The notes below the pieces were generated by a model that was given only the letters and a program-made list of their open reading frames with translations, was not told the origin of the DNA and ran no database searches. Shown here piece after piece: positions 34,001 to 46,600 of a stretch of 64,000 nt of DNA. The translations under genes and the position numbers were made by a program. The stretch is from Bubalus kerabau. Its lineage: Eukaryota > Chordata > Mammalia > Artiodactyla > Bovidae. The DNA lies in NCBI RefSeq assembly GCF_029407905.1, contig NW_026577901.1:1178001-1242000 (forward strand). Direction: 5' to 3'. The stretch's first letter is position 1, and every line of letters starts with the position of its first letter.

Positions 34001-37000
34001 ACTCCCCGGGGGAGCCTGGAATGCAACCCCGAGATCCCTGCCTTCTCTGGAGAGGAATAGTAGTTCCCGGACACACGCCTAGGTGAGGTCTCTTCGGCCC
34101 TGCGGTGACTCGAGCGCAACCCCCAGCTTTCCCTCGCAACCCGAGGGGAAGATTGGGCTTCCCAGGGCCAACCCAAGGGGAAGGCTGAGATCCCCGTCGT
34201 AACTCGAGAATCCCGCCGCAACTCGAGAAAAACCACGTGGTTCCCACCTCTTGGCAAGATGAGGCCCTTGCCCGCCACGGCGTCTCAAGGGAAGTCCCCT
34301 GTTCCGCCCTGAAGGGTGAAACGGTCCCTGACAGCCTTCCTGCGACCCCCAAAAGTCCCCCGACACGCCGGGTTCCCTCGAGGGGAACACCGAGGGTCCC
34401 AGCACCGCTTCGTCTGAGCCCCTTCTCCCCTCCTGATCGCGACAGGAGAGGCGATTCCCCTGCGTGGTCTGGAAGGGGTTCCCGGCCTTCCCGGCGCACC
34501 TCAGGATGAGGCCGGTCTCACGAGGAAATTCGAGACGAGCCACGTGGGTGGGGCCACATGCCGAACGCCCCCGATTCCCCGGTCCGCCCTTGAGAAGGAC
34601 CCAAGGCCCGGACCCCTCTTTGAAGGCAACCCTGTGGGTGAAGGCACAACACGAAGGGGCACTGCCACCCCCGTGCATCGTCCGCAAAGACCCGCGGGTT
34701 CCACACACAGCTCGACGAGGGGCCTGAGACCCCCTGAGCAACTCGAGAGGCCAGGGGGTTCCCTTCCTCAGACAAGACGAGGCCTGACTCTCCTGTCCCA
34801 ACTCTGCAGGGACCCTGCGGTCGGAGTCCGAAACGGAGAGGAAGCCTGAGGTTCCTGCCTCCCCTCGAGGTGAGGCCCTCTTCCGTTGCGCCAGACCCAG
34901 CGGAGTCCCGAGGGGCCCCGCCACCTCCACAGGATCCCTCGCCTCTCAGAGGCACCCTGGCAAGTTCCCTAAGGTCCCCGGCAGAAGGCGAGGGACACGA
35001 GGGTTTCCCGCCGCCCCCCGAGAAAGACCTCGAGAGTCCTTCTTCAACGCGTCTCGAGGCCCTAGTCCCCTCCCGTGACTCGAGAGCCAGGACGCGCTCC
35101 CCCTCGCCACGCGCATGGAGACCTGACTTCCCTGGCGCCGCACGAGAGGCTCCCTGAGATCCTCGTCGTGCCTCGGGAGAAAAGACCCACGGGCGCCGCA
35201 GCTCGAGGAAACCCCTGAGACGCCCCCGTCCTCGCGAGCTGAGGGCCTTCTCTTCCTGCATGGCCTGGAGAGCAATCCCGGGTCCTCTCTCCAAACGGAA
35301 GAGGAGGCTGGACTCCCTTGAGGCCGCTCAGGGGGCTCCAAGAGACCCGCGTCGCGACTCGAGAGGAGAGCGGAGTCCTTGGCTTCCCCTCGAGACGAGG
35401 CCTGACTCCCCGGGGGAGCCTGGAATGCAACCCCGAGATCCCTGCCTTCCCTGGAGAGGAAGAGTAGGTCCCGGACACACGCCTAGGTGAGGTCTCTTCG
35501 GCCCTGCCGTGACTCGAGCGCAACCCCCAGCTTTCCCTCGCAACCCGAGGGGAAGATTGGGCTTCCCAGGGCCAACCCAAGGGGAAGGCTGAGATCCCCG
35601 TCGTAACTCGAGAATCCCGCCGCAACTCGAGAAAAACCACGTGGTTCCCACCTCTTGGCAAGATGAGGCCCTTGCCCGCCACGGCGTCTCAAGGGAAGTC
35701 CCCTGTTCCGCCCTGAAGGGCGAAACGGTCCCTGACAGCCTTCCTGCGACCCCCAAAAGTCCCCCGACACGCCGGGTTCCCTCGAGGGGAACACCGAGGG
35801 TCCCGGCACCGCTTCCTCTGAGCCCCTTCTCCCCTCCTAATCGCGACAGGAGAGGCGATTGCCCTGCGTGGTCTGGAAGGGGTTCCCGGCCTTCCCGGCG
35901 CACCTCAGGATGAGGCCGGTCTCACGAGGAAATTCGAGACGAGCCACGTGGGTGGGGCCACATGCCGATCGCCCCCGATTCCCCGGTCCGCCCTGGAGAA
36001 GGACCCGAGGCCCGGACCCCTCTTCGAAGGCAACCCTGTGGGGGAAGGCACAACACGAAGGGGCACTGCCACCCCCGTGCATCGTCCGCAAAGACCCGCG
36101 GGTTCCACACACAGCTCGACGAGGGGCCGGAGACCCCCTGAGCAACTCGAGAGGCCAGCGGGGTTCCCTTCCTCAGACAAGACGAGGCCTGACTCTCCTG
36201 TCCCAACTCTGCAGGGACCCTGCGGTCGGAGTCCGAAACGGAGAGGAAGCCTGAGGTTCCTGCCTCCCCTCGAGGTGAGGCCCTCTTCCGTTGCGCCAGA
36301 CCCAGCGGAGTCCCGAGGGGCCCCGCCACCTCCACAGGATCCCTCGCCTCTCAGAGGCACCCTGGCAAGTTCCCTAAGGTCCCCGGCAGAAGGCGAGGGA
36401 CACGAGGGTTTCCCGCCGCCCCCCGAGAAAGACCTCGAGAGTCCTTCTTCAACGCGTCTCGAGGCCCTAGTCCCCTCCCGTGACTCGAGAGCCAGGACGC
36501 TCTCCCCCTCGCCACGCGCATGGAGACCTGACTTCCCTGGCGCCACACGAGAGGCTCCCTGAGATCCTCGTCGTGCCTCGGGAGAAAAGCCCCACGGGCG
36601 CCGCAGCTCGAGGAAACCCCTGAGACGCCCCCGTCCTCGCGAGCTGAGGGCCTTCTCTTCCTGCATGGCCTGGAGAGCAATCCCGGGTCCTCTCTCCAAA
36701 CGGAAGAGGAGGCTGGACTCCCTTGAGGCCGCTCAGGGGGCTCCAAGACACCCGCGTCGCGACTCGAGAGGAGAGCGGAGTCCTTGGCTTCCCCTCGAGA
36801 CGAGGCCTGACTCCCCGGGGGAGCCTGGAATGCAACCCCGAGATCCCTGCCTTCCCTGGAGAGGAATATTAGGTCCCGGACACACGCCTAGGTGAGGTCT
36901 CTTCGGCCCTGCCGTGACTCGAGCGCAACCCCCAGCTTTCCCTCGCAACCCGAGGGGAAGATTGGGCTTCCCAGGGCCAACCCAAGGGGAAGGCTGAGAT

Positions 37001-39473
37001 CCCCGTCGTAACTCGAGAATCCCGCCGCAACTCGAGAAAAACCACGTGGTTCCCACCTCTTGGCAAGATGAGGCCCTTGCCCGCCACGGCGTCTCAAGGG
37101 AAGTCCCCTGTTCCGCCCTGAAGGGCGAAACGGTCCCTGACAGCCTTCCTGCGACCCCCAAAAGTCCCCCGACACGCCGGGTTCCCTCGAGGGGAACACC
37201 GAGGGTCCCGGCACCGCTTCCTCTGAGCCCCTTCTCCCCTCCTGATCGCGACAGGAGAGGCGATTCCCCTGCGTGGTCTGGAAGGGGCTCCCGGCCTTCC
37301 CGGCGCACCTCAGGATGAGGCCGGTCTCACGAGGAAATTCGAGACGAGCCACGTGGGTGGGGCCACATGCCGATCGCCCCCGATTCCCCGGTCCGCCCTG
37401 GAGAAGGACCCGAGGCCCGGACCCCTCTTCGAAGGCAACCCTGTGGGGGAAGGCACAACACGAAGGGGCACTGCCACCCCCGTGCATCGTCCGCAAAGAC
37501 CCGCGGGTTCCACACACAGCTCGACGAGGGGCCGGAGACCCCCTGAGCAACTCGAGAGGCCAGCGGGGTTCCCTTCCTCAGACAAGACGAGGCCTGACTC
37601 TCCTGTCCCAACTCTGCAGGGACCCTGCGGTCGGAGTCCGAAACGGAGAGGAAGCCTGAGGTTCCTGCCTCCCCTCGAGGTGAGGCCCTCTTCCGTTGCG
37701 CCAGACCCTGCAGAGTCCCGAGGGGCCCCGCCACCTCCACAGGATCCCTCGCCTCTCAGAGGCACCCTGGCAAGTTCCCTGAGGTCCCCGGAAGAAGGCG
37801 AGGGACACGAGGGTTTCCCGCCGCCCCCCGAGAAAGACCTCGAGAGTCCTTCTTCAACGCGTCTCGAGGCCCTAGTCCCCTCCCGTGACTCGAGAGCCAG
37901 GACGCGCTCCCCCTCGCCACGCGCATGGAGACCTGACTTCCCTGGCGCCGCACGAGAGGCTCCCTGAGATCCTCGTCGTGCCTCGGGAGAAAACCCCCAC
38001 GGGCGCCGCAGCTCGAGGAAACCCCTGAGACGCCCCCGTCCTCGCGAGCTGAGGGCCTTCTCTTCCTGCATGGCCTGGAGAGCAATCCCGGGTCCTCTCT
38101 CCAAACGGAAGAGGAGGCTGGACTCCCTTGAGGCCGCTCAGGGGGCTCCAAGAGACCCGCGTCGCGACTCGAGAGGAGAGCGGAGTCCTTGGCTTCCCCT
38201 CGAGACGAGGCCTGACTCCCCGGGGGAGCCTGGAATGCAACCCCGAGATCCCTGCCTTCTCTGGAGAGGAATAGTAGTTCCCGGACACACGCCTAGGTGA
38301 GGTCTCTTCGGCCCTGCGGTGACTCGAGCGCAACCCCCAGCTTTCCCTCGCAACCCGAGGGGAAGATTGGGCTTCCCAGGGCCAACCCAAGGGGAAGGCT
38401 GAGATCCCCGTCGTAACTCGAGAATCCCGCCGCAACTCGAGAAAAACCACGTGGTTCCCACCTCTTGGCAAGATGAGGCCCTTGCCCGCCACGGCGTCTC
38501 AAGGGAAGTCCCCTGTTCCGCCCTGAAGGGTGAAACGGTCCCTGACAGCCTTCCTGCGACCCCCAAAAGTCCCCCGACACGCCGGGTTCCCTCGAGGGGA
38601 ACACCGAGGGTCCCAGCACCGCTTCGTCTGAGCCCCTTCTCCCCTCCTGATCGCGACAGGAGAGGCGATTCCCCTGCGTGGTCTGGAAGGGGTTCCCGGC
38701 CTTCCCGGCGCACCTCAGGATGAGGCCGGTCTCACGAGGAAATTCGAGACGAGCCACGTGGGTGGGGCCACATGCCGAACGCCCCCGATTCCCCGGTCCG
38801 CCCTTGAGAAGGACCCAAGGCCCGGACCCCTCTTTGAAGGCAACCCTGTGGGTGAAGGCACAACACGAAGGGGCACTGCCACCCCCGTGCAGCGTCCGCA
38901 AAGACCCGCGGGTTCCACACACAGCTCGACGAGGGGCCTGAGACCCCCTGAGCAACTCGAGAGGCCAGGGGGTTCCCTTCCTCAGACAAGACGAGGCCTG
39001 ACTCTCCTGTCCCAACTCTGCAGGGACCCTGCGGTCGGAGTCCGAAACGGAGAGGAAGCCTGAGGTTCCTGCCTCCCCTCGAGGTGAGGCCCTCTTCCGT
39101 TGCGCCAGACCCAGTGGAGTCCCGAGGGGCCCCGCCACCTCCACAGGATCCCTCGCCTCTCAGAGGCACCCTGGCAAGTTCCCTAAGGTCCCCGGCAGAA
39201 GGCGAGGGACACGAGGGTTTCCCGCCGCCCCCCGAGAAAGACCTCGAGAGTCCTTCTTCAACGCGTCTCGAGGCCCTAGTCCCCTCCCGTGACTCGAGAG
39301 CCAGGACGCGCTCCCCCTCGCCACGCGCATGGAGACCTGACTTCCCTGGCGCCGCACGAGAGGCTCCCTGAGATCCTCGTCGTGCCTCGGGAGAAAACCC
39401 CCACGGGCGCCGCAGCTCGAGGAAACCCCTGAGACGCCCCCGTCCTCGCGAGCTGAGGGCCTTCTTTTCCTGC
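31046..39473 (+). repeat. Trimeric higher-order repeat, two copies of 4214 bp
   Basis: Three successive monomers (31046, 32451, 33856) are copied as 35260, 36665 and 38070. Shared private variants at 4214-bp spacing include CTCCTAATCGCGACAGG, GACGCTCTCCCCC, GACCCTGCAGAGTCC, GAATAGTAGTTCC, and the one-base loss in GAGGCCAGGGGGTTCCC. Differences are few, for example T at 32901 against G at 37115, and A at 33576 against G at 37790. The true left edge may lie a few hundred bases earlier. Confidence 0.85.
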
Positions 39474-39899
39474 ATGGCCTGGAGAGCAATCCCGGGTCCT
39501 CTCTCCAAACGGAAGAGGAGGCTGGAATCCCTTGAGGCCGCTCAGGGGGCTCCAAGACACCCGCGTCGCGACTCGAGAGGAGAGCGGAGTCCTTGGCTTC
39601 CCCTCGACACGAGGCCTGACTCCCCGGGGGAGCCTGGAATGCAACCCCGAGATCCCTGCCTTCCCTGGAGAGGAATATTAGGTCCCGGACACACGCCTAG
39701 GTGAGGTCTCTTCGGCCCTGCGGTGACTCGAGCGCAACCCCCAGCTTTCCCTCGCAACCCGAGGGGAAGATTGGGCTTCCCAGGGCCAACCCAAGGGGAA
39801 GGCTGAGATCCCCGTCGTAACTCGAGAATCCCGCCGCAACTCGAGAAAAACCACGTGATTCCCACCTCTTGGCAAGATGAGGCCCTTGCCCGCCACGGC

Positions 39900-42310
39900 G
39901 TCTCAAGGGAAGTCCCCTGTTCCGCCCTGAAGGGCGAAACGGTCCCTGACAGCCTTCCTGCGACCCCCAAAAGTCCCCGACACGCCGGGTTCCCTCGAGA
40001 GGAACACCGAGGGTCCCGGCACCGCTTCCTCTGAGCCCCTTCTCCCCTCCTGATCGCGACAGGAGAGGCGATTCCCCTGCGTGGTCTGGAAGGGGTTCCC
40101 GGCCTTCCCCGCGCACCTCAGGATGAGGCCGGTCTCACGAGGAAATTCGAGACGAGCCACGTGGGTGGGGCCACATGCCGAACGCCCCCGATTCCCCGGT
40201 CCGCCCTTGAGAAGGACCCGAGGCCCGGACCCCTCTTCGAAGGCAACCCTGTGGGTGAAGGCACAACACGAAGGGGCACTGCCACCCCCGTGCAGCATCC
40301 GCAAAGACCCGCGGGTTCCACACACAGCTCGACGAGGGGCCTGAGACCCCCTGAGCAACTCGAGAGGCCAGCGGGGTTCCCTTCCTCAGACAAGACGAGG
40401 CCTGACTCTCCTGTCCCAACTCTGCAGGGACCCTGCGGTCGGAGTCCGAAACGGAGAGGAAGCCTGAGGTGCCTGCCTCCCCTCGAGGTGAGGCCCTCTT
40501 CCGTTGCGCCAGACCCAGCGGAGTCCCGAGGGGCCCCGCCACCTCCACAGGTTCCCTCGCCTCTCATATGCACCCTGGCAAGTTCCCTAAGGTCCCCGGC
40601 AGAAGGCGAGGGACACGAGGGTTTCCCGCCGCCCCCCGAGAAAGACCTCGAGAGTCCTTCTTCAACGCGTCTCGAGGCCCTAGTCCCCTCCCGTGACTCG
40701 AGAGCCAGGACGCGCTCCCCCTCGCCACGCGCATGGAGACCTGACTTCCCTGGCGCCGCACGAGAGGCTCCCTGAGATCCTCGTCGTGCCTCGGGAGAAA
40801 ACCCCCACGGGCGCCGCAGCTCGAGGAAACCCCTGAGACGCCCCCGTCCTCGCGAGCTGAGGGCCTTCTTTTCCTGCATGGCCTGGAGAGCAATCCCGGG
40901 TCCTCTCTCCAAACGGAAGAGGAGTCTGGACTCCCTTGAGGCCGCTCAGGGGGCTCCAAGAGACCCGCGTCACGACTCGAGAGGAGAGCGGAGTCCTTGG
41001 CTTCCCCTCGAGACGAGGCCTGACTCCCCGGGGGAGCGTGGAATGCAACCCCGAGATCCCTGCCTTCCCTGGAGAGGAATATTAGGTCCCGGACACACGC
41101 CTAGGTGAGGTCTCTATGGCCCTGCGGTGACTCGAGCGCAAGCCCCAGCTTTCCCTCGCAACCCGAGGGGAAGATTGGGCTTCCCAGGGCCAACCCAAGG
41201 GGAAGGCTGAGATCCCCGTCGTACCTCGAGAATCACACCGCAACTCGAGAAAAACCACGTGGTTCCCACCTCTTGGCAAGATGAGGCCCTTGCCCGCCAC
41301 GGCGTCTCAAGGGAAGTCCCCTGTTCCGCCCTGAAGGGCGAAACGGTCCCTGACAGCCTTCCTGCGACCCCCGAAAGTCCCCCGACACGCCGGGTTCCCT
41401 CGAGGGGAACACCGAGGGTCCCGGCACCGCTTCCTCTGAGCCCCTTCTCCCCTCCTGATCGCGACAGGAGAGGCGATTCCCCTGCGTGGTCTGGAAGGGG
41501 TTCCCGGCCTTTCCGGCACACCTCAGGATGAGGCCGGTCTCACGAGGAAATTCGAGACGAGCCACGTGGGTGGGGCCACATGCCGAACGCCCCCGATTCC
41601 CCGGTCCGCCCTTGAGAAGGACCCGAGGCCCGGACCCCTCATCGAAGGCAAACCTGTGGGTGAAGGCACAACACGAAGGGGCACTGCCACCCCCGTGCAG
41701 CGTCCGCAAAGACCCGCGGGTTCCACACACAGCTCGACGAGGGGCCTGAGACCCCCTGAGCAACTCGAGAGGCCAGCGGGGTTCCCTTCCTCAGACAAGA
41801 CGAGGCCTGACTCTCCTGTCCCAACTCTGCAGGGACCCTGCGGTCGGAGTCCGAAACGGAGAGGAAGCCTGAGGTTCCTGCCTCCCCTCGAGGTGAGGCC
41901 CTCTTCCGTTGCGCCAGACCCAGCGGAGTCCCGAGGGACCACGCCACCTCCACAGGTTCCCTCGCCTCTCATATGCACCCTGGCAAGTTCCCTAAGGTCC
42001 CCGGCAGAAGGCGAGGGACACGAGGGTTTCCCGCCGCCCCCCGATAAAGACCTCGAGAGTCCTTCTTCAACGCCTCTCGAGGCCCTAGTCCCCTCCCGTG
42101 ACTCGAGAGCCAGGACGCGCTCCCCCTCGCCACGCGCATGGAGACCTGACTTCCCTGGCGCCGCACGAGAGGCTCCCTGAGATCCTCGTCGTGCCTCGGG
42201 AGAAAACCCCCACGGGCGCCGCAGCTCGAGGAAACCCCTGAGACGCCCCCGTCCTCGCGAGCTGACGGCCTTCTTTTCCTGCATGGCCTGGAGGGCAATC
42301 CCGGGTCCTC
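39900..42310 (+). repeat. Paired core monomers with CATATG variant
   Basis: CTCTCATATGCACCC (near 40561 and 41966) and CACAGGTTCCCTCGCC occur only in these two monomers, 1405 bp apart. This indicates a local single-monomer duplication or conversion. Confidence 0.75.
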
Positions 42311-43686
42311 TCTCCAAACGGAAGAGGAGGCTGGACTCCCTTGAGGCCGCTCAGGGGGCTCCAAGAGACGCGCGTCGTGACTCGAGAGGAGAGCGGAGTC
42401 CTTGGCTTCCCCTCGAGACGAGGCCTGACTCCCCGGGGGAGCCTGGAATGCAACCCCGAGATCCCTGCCTTCCCTGGAGTGGAATATTAGGTCCCGAACA
42501 CACGCCTAGGTGAGGTCTCTTCGGCCCTGCGGTGACTCGAGCGCAACCCCCAGCTTTCCCTCGCAACCCGAGGGGAAGATTGGGCTTCCCAGGGCCAACC
42601 CAAGGGGAAGGCTGATATCCCCGTCGTAACTCGAGATCCCGCCGCAACTCGAGAAAAACCACGTGGTTCCCACCTCTTGGCAAGATGAGGCCCTTGCCCG
42701 CCACGGCGTCTCAAGGGAAGTCCCCTGTTCCGCCCTGAAGGGCGAAACGGTCCCTGACAGCCTTCCTGCGACCCCCGAAAGTCCCCCGACACGCGGGGTT
42801 CCCTCGAGGGGAACACCGAGGGTCCCGGCACCGCTTCCTCTGAGCCCCTTCTCCCCTACTGATCGCGACAGGAGAGGCGATTCCCCTGCGTGGTCTGGAA
42901 GGGGTTCCCGGCCTTCGCGGCGCACCTCAGGATGAGGCCGGTCTCACGAGGAAATTAGAGACGAGCCACGTGGGTGGGGCCACATGCCGAACGCACCCGA
43001 TTCCCCTGTTCGCCCTGGAGAAGGACCCGAGGCCCGGACCCCTCTTCGAAGGCAACCCTGTGGGGGAAGGCACAACACGAAGGGGCACTGCCACCCCCGT
43101 GCATCGTCCGCAAAGACCCGCGGGTTCCACACACAGCTCGACGAGGGGCCGGAGACCCCCTGAGCAACTCGAGAGGCCAGCGGGGTTCCCTTCCTCAGAC
43201 AAGACGAGGCCTGACTCTCCTGTACCAACTCTGCAGGGACCCTGCGGTCGGAGTCCGAAACGGAGAGGAAGCCTGAGGTTCCTGCCTCCCCTCGAGGTGA
43301 GGCCCTCTTCCGTTGCGCCAGACCCAGCGGAGTCCCGAGGGACCCCGCCACTTCCACAGGATCCCTCGCCTCTCAGAGGCACCCTGGCAAGTTCCCTAAG
43401 GTCCCCGGCAGAAGGCGAGGGACACGAGGGTTTCCCGCCGCCCCCCGAGAAAGACCTCGAGAGTCCTTCTTCAACGCGTCTCGAGGCCCTAGTCCCCTCC
43501 CGTGACTCGAGAGCCAGGACGCGCTCCCCCTCGCCACGCGCATGGAGACCTGACTTCCCTGGCGCCGCACGAGAGGCTCCCTGAGATCCTCGTCGTGCCT
43601 CGGGAGAAAACCCCCACGGGCGCCGCAGCTCGAGGAAACCCCTGAGACGCCCCCGTCCTCGCGAGCTGAGGGCCTTCTTTTCCTGC

Positions 43687-46600
43687 ATGGCCTGGAGAGC
43701 AATCCCGGGTCCTCTCTCCAAACGGAAGAGGAGGCTGGACTCCCTTGAGGCCGCTCAGGGGGCTCCAAGAGACCCGCGTCGCGACTCGAGAGGAGAGCGG
43801 AGTCCTTGGCTTCCCCTCGAGACGAGGCCTGACTCCCCGGGGGAGCCTGGAATGCAACCCCGAGATCCCTGCCTTCCCTGGAGAGGAAGAGTAGGTCCCG
43901 GACACACGCCTAGGTGAGGTCTCTTCGGCCCTGCAGTGACTCGAGCGCAACCCCCAGCTTTCCCTCGCAACCCGAGGGGAAGATTGGGCTTCCCAGGGCC
44001 AACCCAAGGGGAAGGCTGAGATCCCCGTCGTAACTCGAGAATGCCGCCGCACCTCGAGAAAAACCACGTGGTTCCCACCTCTTGGCAATATGAGGCCCTT
44101 GCCCGCCACGGCGTCTCAAGGGAAGTCCCCTGTTCCGCCCTGAAGGGCGAAACGGTCCCTGACAGCCTTCCTGCGACCCCCAAAAGTCCCCCGACACGCC
44201 GGGTTCCTTCGAGGGGAACACCGAGGGTCCCTGCACCGCTTCCTCTGAGCCCCTTCTCCCCTCCTGATCGCGACAGGAGAGGCGATTGCCCTGCGTGGTC
44301 TGGAAGGGGTTCCCGGCCTTCCCGGCGCACCTCAGGATGAGGCCGGTCTCACGAGGAAATTCGAGACGAGCCACGTGGGTGGGGCCACATGCTGAACGCC
44401 CCCGATTCCCCGGTCCGCCCTTGAGAAGGACCCGAGGCCCGGACCCCTCTTCGAAGGCAACCCTGTGGGTGAAGGCACAACACGAAGGGGCACTGCCACC
44501 CCCGTGCATCGTCCACAAAGACCCGCGGGTTCCACACACAGCTCGTCGAGGGGCCTGGGACCCCCTGAGCAACTCGAGAGGCCAGCGGGCTTCCCTTCCT
44601 CAGACAAGACGAGGCCTTACTCTCCTGTCCCAACTCTGCAGGGACCCTGCGGTCGGACTCCGAAATGGAGAGGAAGCCTGAGGTTCCTGCCTCCCCTCGA
44701 GGTGAGGCCCTCTTCCGTTGCGCCAGACCCAGCGGAGTCCCGAGGGGCCCCGCCACCTCCACAGGATCCCTCGCCTCTCAGAGGCACCCTGGCAAGTTCC
44801 CTACGGTCCCCGGCAGAAGGCGAGGGACACGAGGGTTTCCCGCCGCCCCCCGAGAAAGACCTCGAGAGTCCTTCTTCAACGCGTCTCGAGGCCCTAGTCC
44901 CCTCCCGTGACTCGAGAGCCAGGACGCGCTCCCCCTCGCCACGCGCATGGAGACCTGACTTCCCTGGCGCCGCACGAGAGGCTCCCTGAGATCCTCGTCG
45001 TGCCTCGGGAGAAAACCCCCACGGGCGTCGCAGCTCGAGGAAACCCCTGAGACGCCCCCGTCCTCGCGAGCTGAGGGCCTTCTTTTCCTGCATGGCCTGG
45101 AGAGCAATCCCGGGTCCTCTCTCCAAACGGAAGAGGAGGCTGGACTCCCTTGAGGCCGCTCAGGGGGCTCCAAGAGACCCGCGTCGCGACTCGAGAGGAG
45201 AGCGGAGTCCTTGGCTTCCCCTCGAGACGAGGCCTGACTCCCCGGGGGAGCCTGGAATGCAACCCCGAAATCCCTGCCTTCCCTGGAGAGGAAGAGTAGG
45301 TCCCGGACACACGCCTAGGTGAGGTCTCTTCGGCCCTGCAGTGACTGGAGCGCAACCCCCAGCTTTCCCTCGCAACCCGAGGGGAAGATTGGGCTTCCCA
45401 GGGCCAACCCAAGGGGAAGGCTGAGATCCCCGTCGTAACTCGAGCATCCCGCCGCAACTCGAGAAAAACCACGTGGTTCCCACCTCTTGGCAAGATGAGG
45501 CCCTTGCCCGCCACGGCGTCTCAAGGGAAGTCCCCTGTTCCGCCCTGAAGGGCGAAACGGTCCCTGACAGCCTTCCTGTGACCCCCAAAAGTCCCCCGAC
45601 ACTCCGGGTTCCCTCGAGGGGAACACCGAGGGTCCCGGCACCGCTTCCTCTGAGCCCCTTCTCCCCTCCTGATCGCGACAGGAGAGGCGATTCCAATGCG
45701 TGGTCTGGAAGGGGTTCCCGGCCTTCCCGGCGCACCTCAGGATGAGGCCGGTCTCACGGGGAAATTCGAGACGAGTCACGTGTGTGGGGCCACATGCCGA
45801 ACGCCCCCTATTCCCCGGTCCGTCCTGGAGAAGGACCCGAGGCCCGGACCCCTCTTTGAAGGCAACCCTGTGGGTGAAGGCACAACACGAAGGGGCACTG
45901 CCACCCCCGTGCAGCGTCCGCAAAGACCCGCGGGTTCCACACACAGCTCGACGAGGGGCCTGAGACCCCCTGAGCAACTCGAGAGGCCAGCGGGGTTCCC
46001 TTCCTCAGACAAGACGAGGCCTGACTCTCCTGTCCCAACTCTGCAGGGACCCTGCGGTCGGAGTCCGAAACGGAGAGGAAGCCTGAGGTTCCTGCCTCCC
46101 CTCGAGGTGAGGCCCTCTTCCGTTGCGCCAGACCCAGCGGAGTCCCGAGGGGCCCCGCCACCTCCACAGGATCCCTCGCCTCTCAGAGGCACCCTGGCAA
46201 GTTCCCTAAGGTCCCCGGCAGAAGGCGAGGGACACGAGGGTTTCCCGCCGCCCCCAGAGAAAGACCTCGAAAGTTCTTCTTCAACGCGTCTCGAGGCCCT
46301 AGTCCCCTCCCGTGACTCGAGAGCCAGGACGCGCTCCCCCTCGCCACGCGCATGGAGACCTGACTTCCCTGGCGCCGCACGAGAGGCTCCCTGAGATCCT
46401 CGTCGTGCCTCGGGAGAAAACCCCACGGGCGCCGCAGCTCGAGGAAACCCCTGAGACGCCCCCGTCCTCGCGAGCTGAGGGCCTTCTCTTCCTGCATGGC
46501 CTGGAGAGCAATCCCGGGTCCTCTCTCCAAACGGAAGAGGAGGCTGGACTCCCTTGAGGCCGCTCAGGGGGCTCCAAGAGACCCGCGTCGCGACTCGAGA

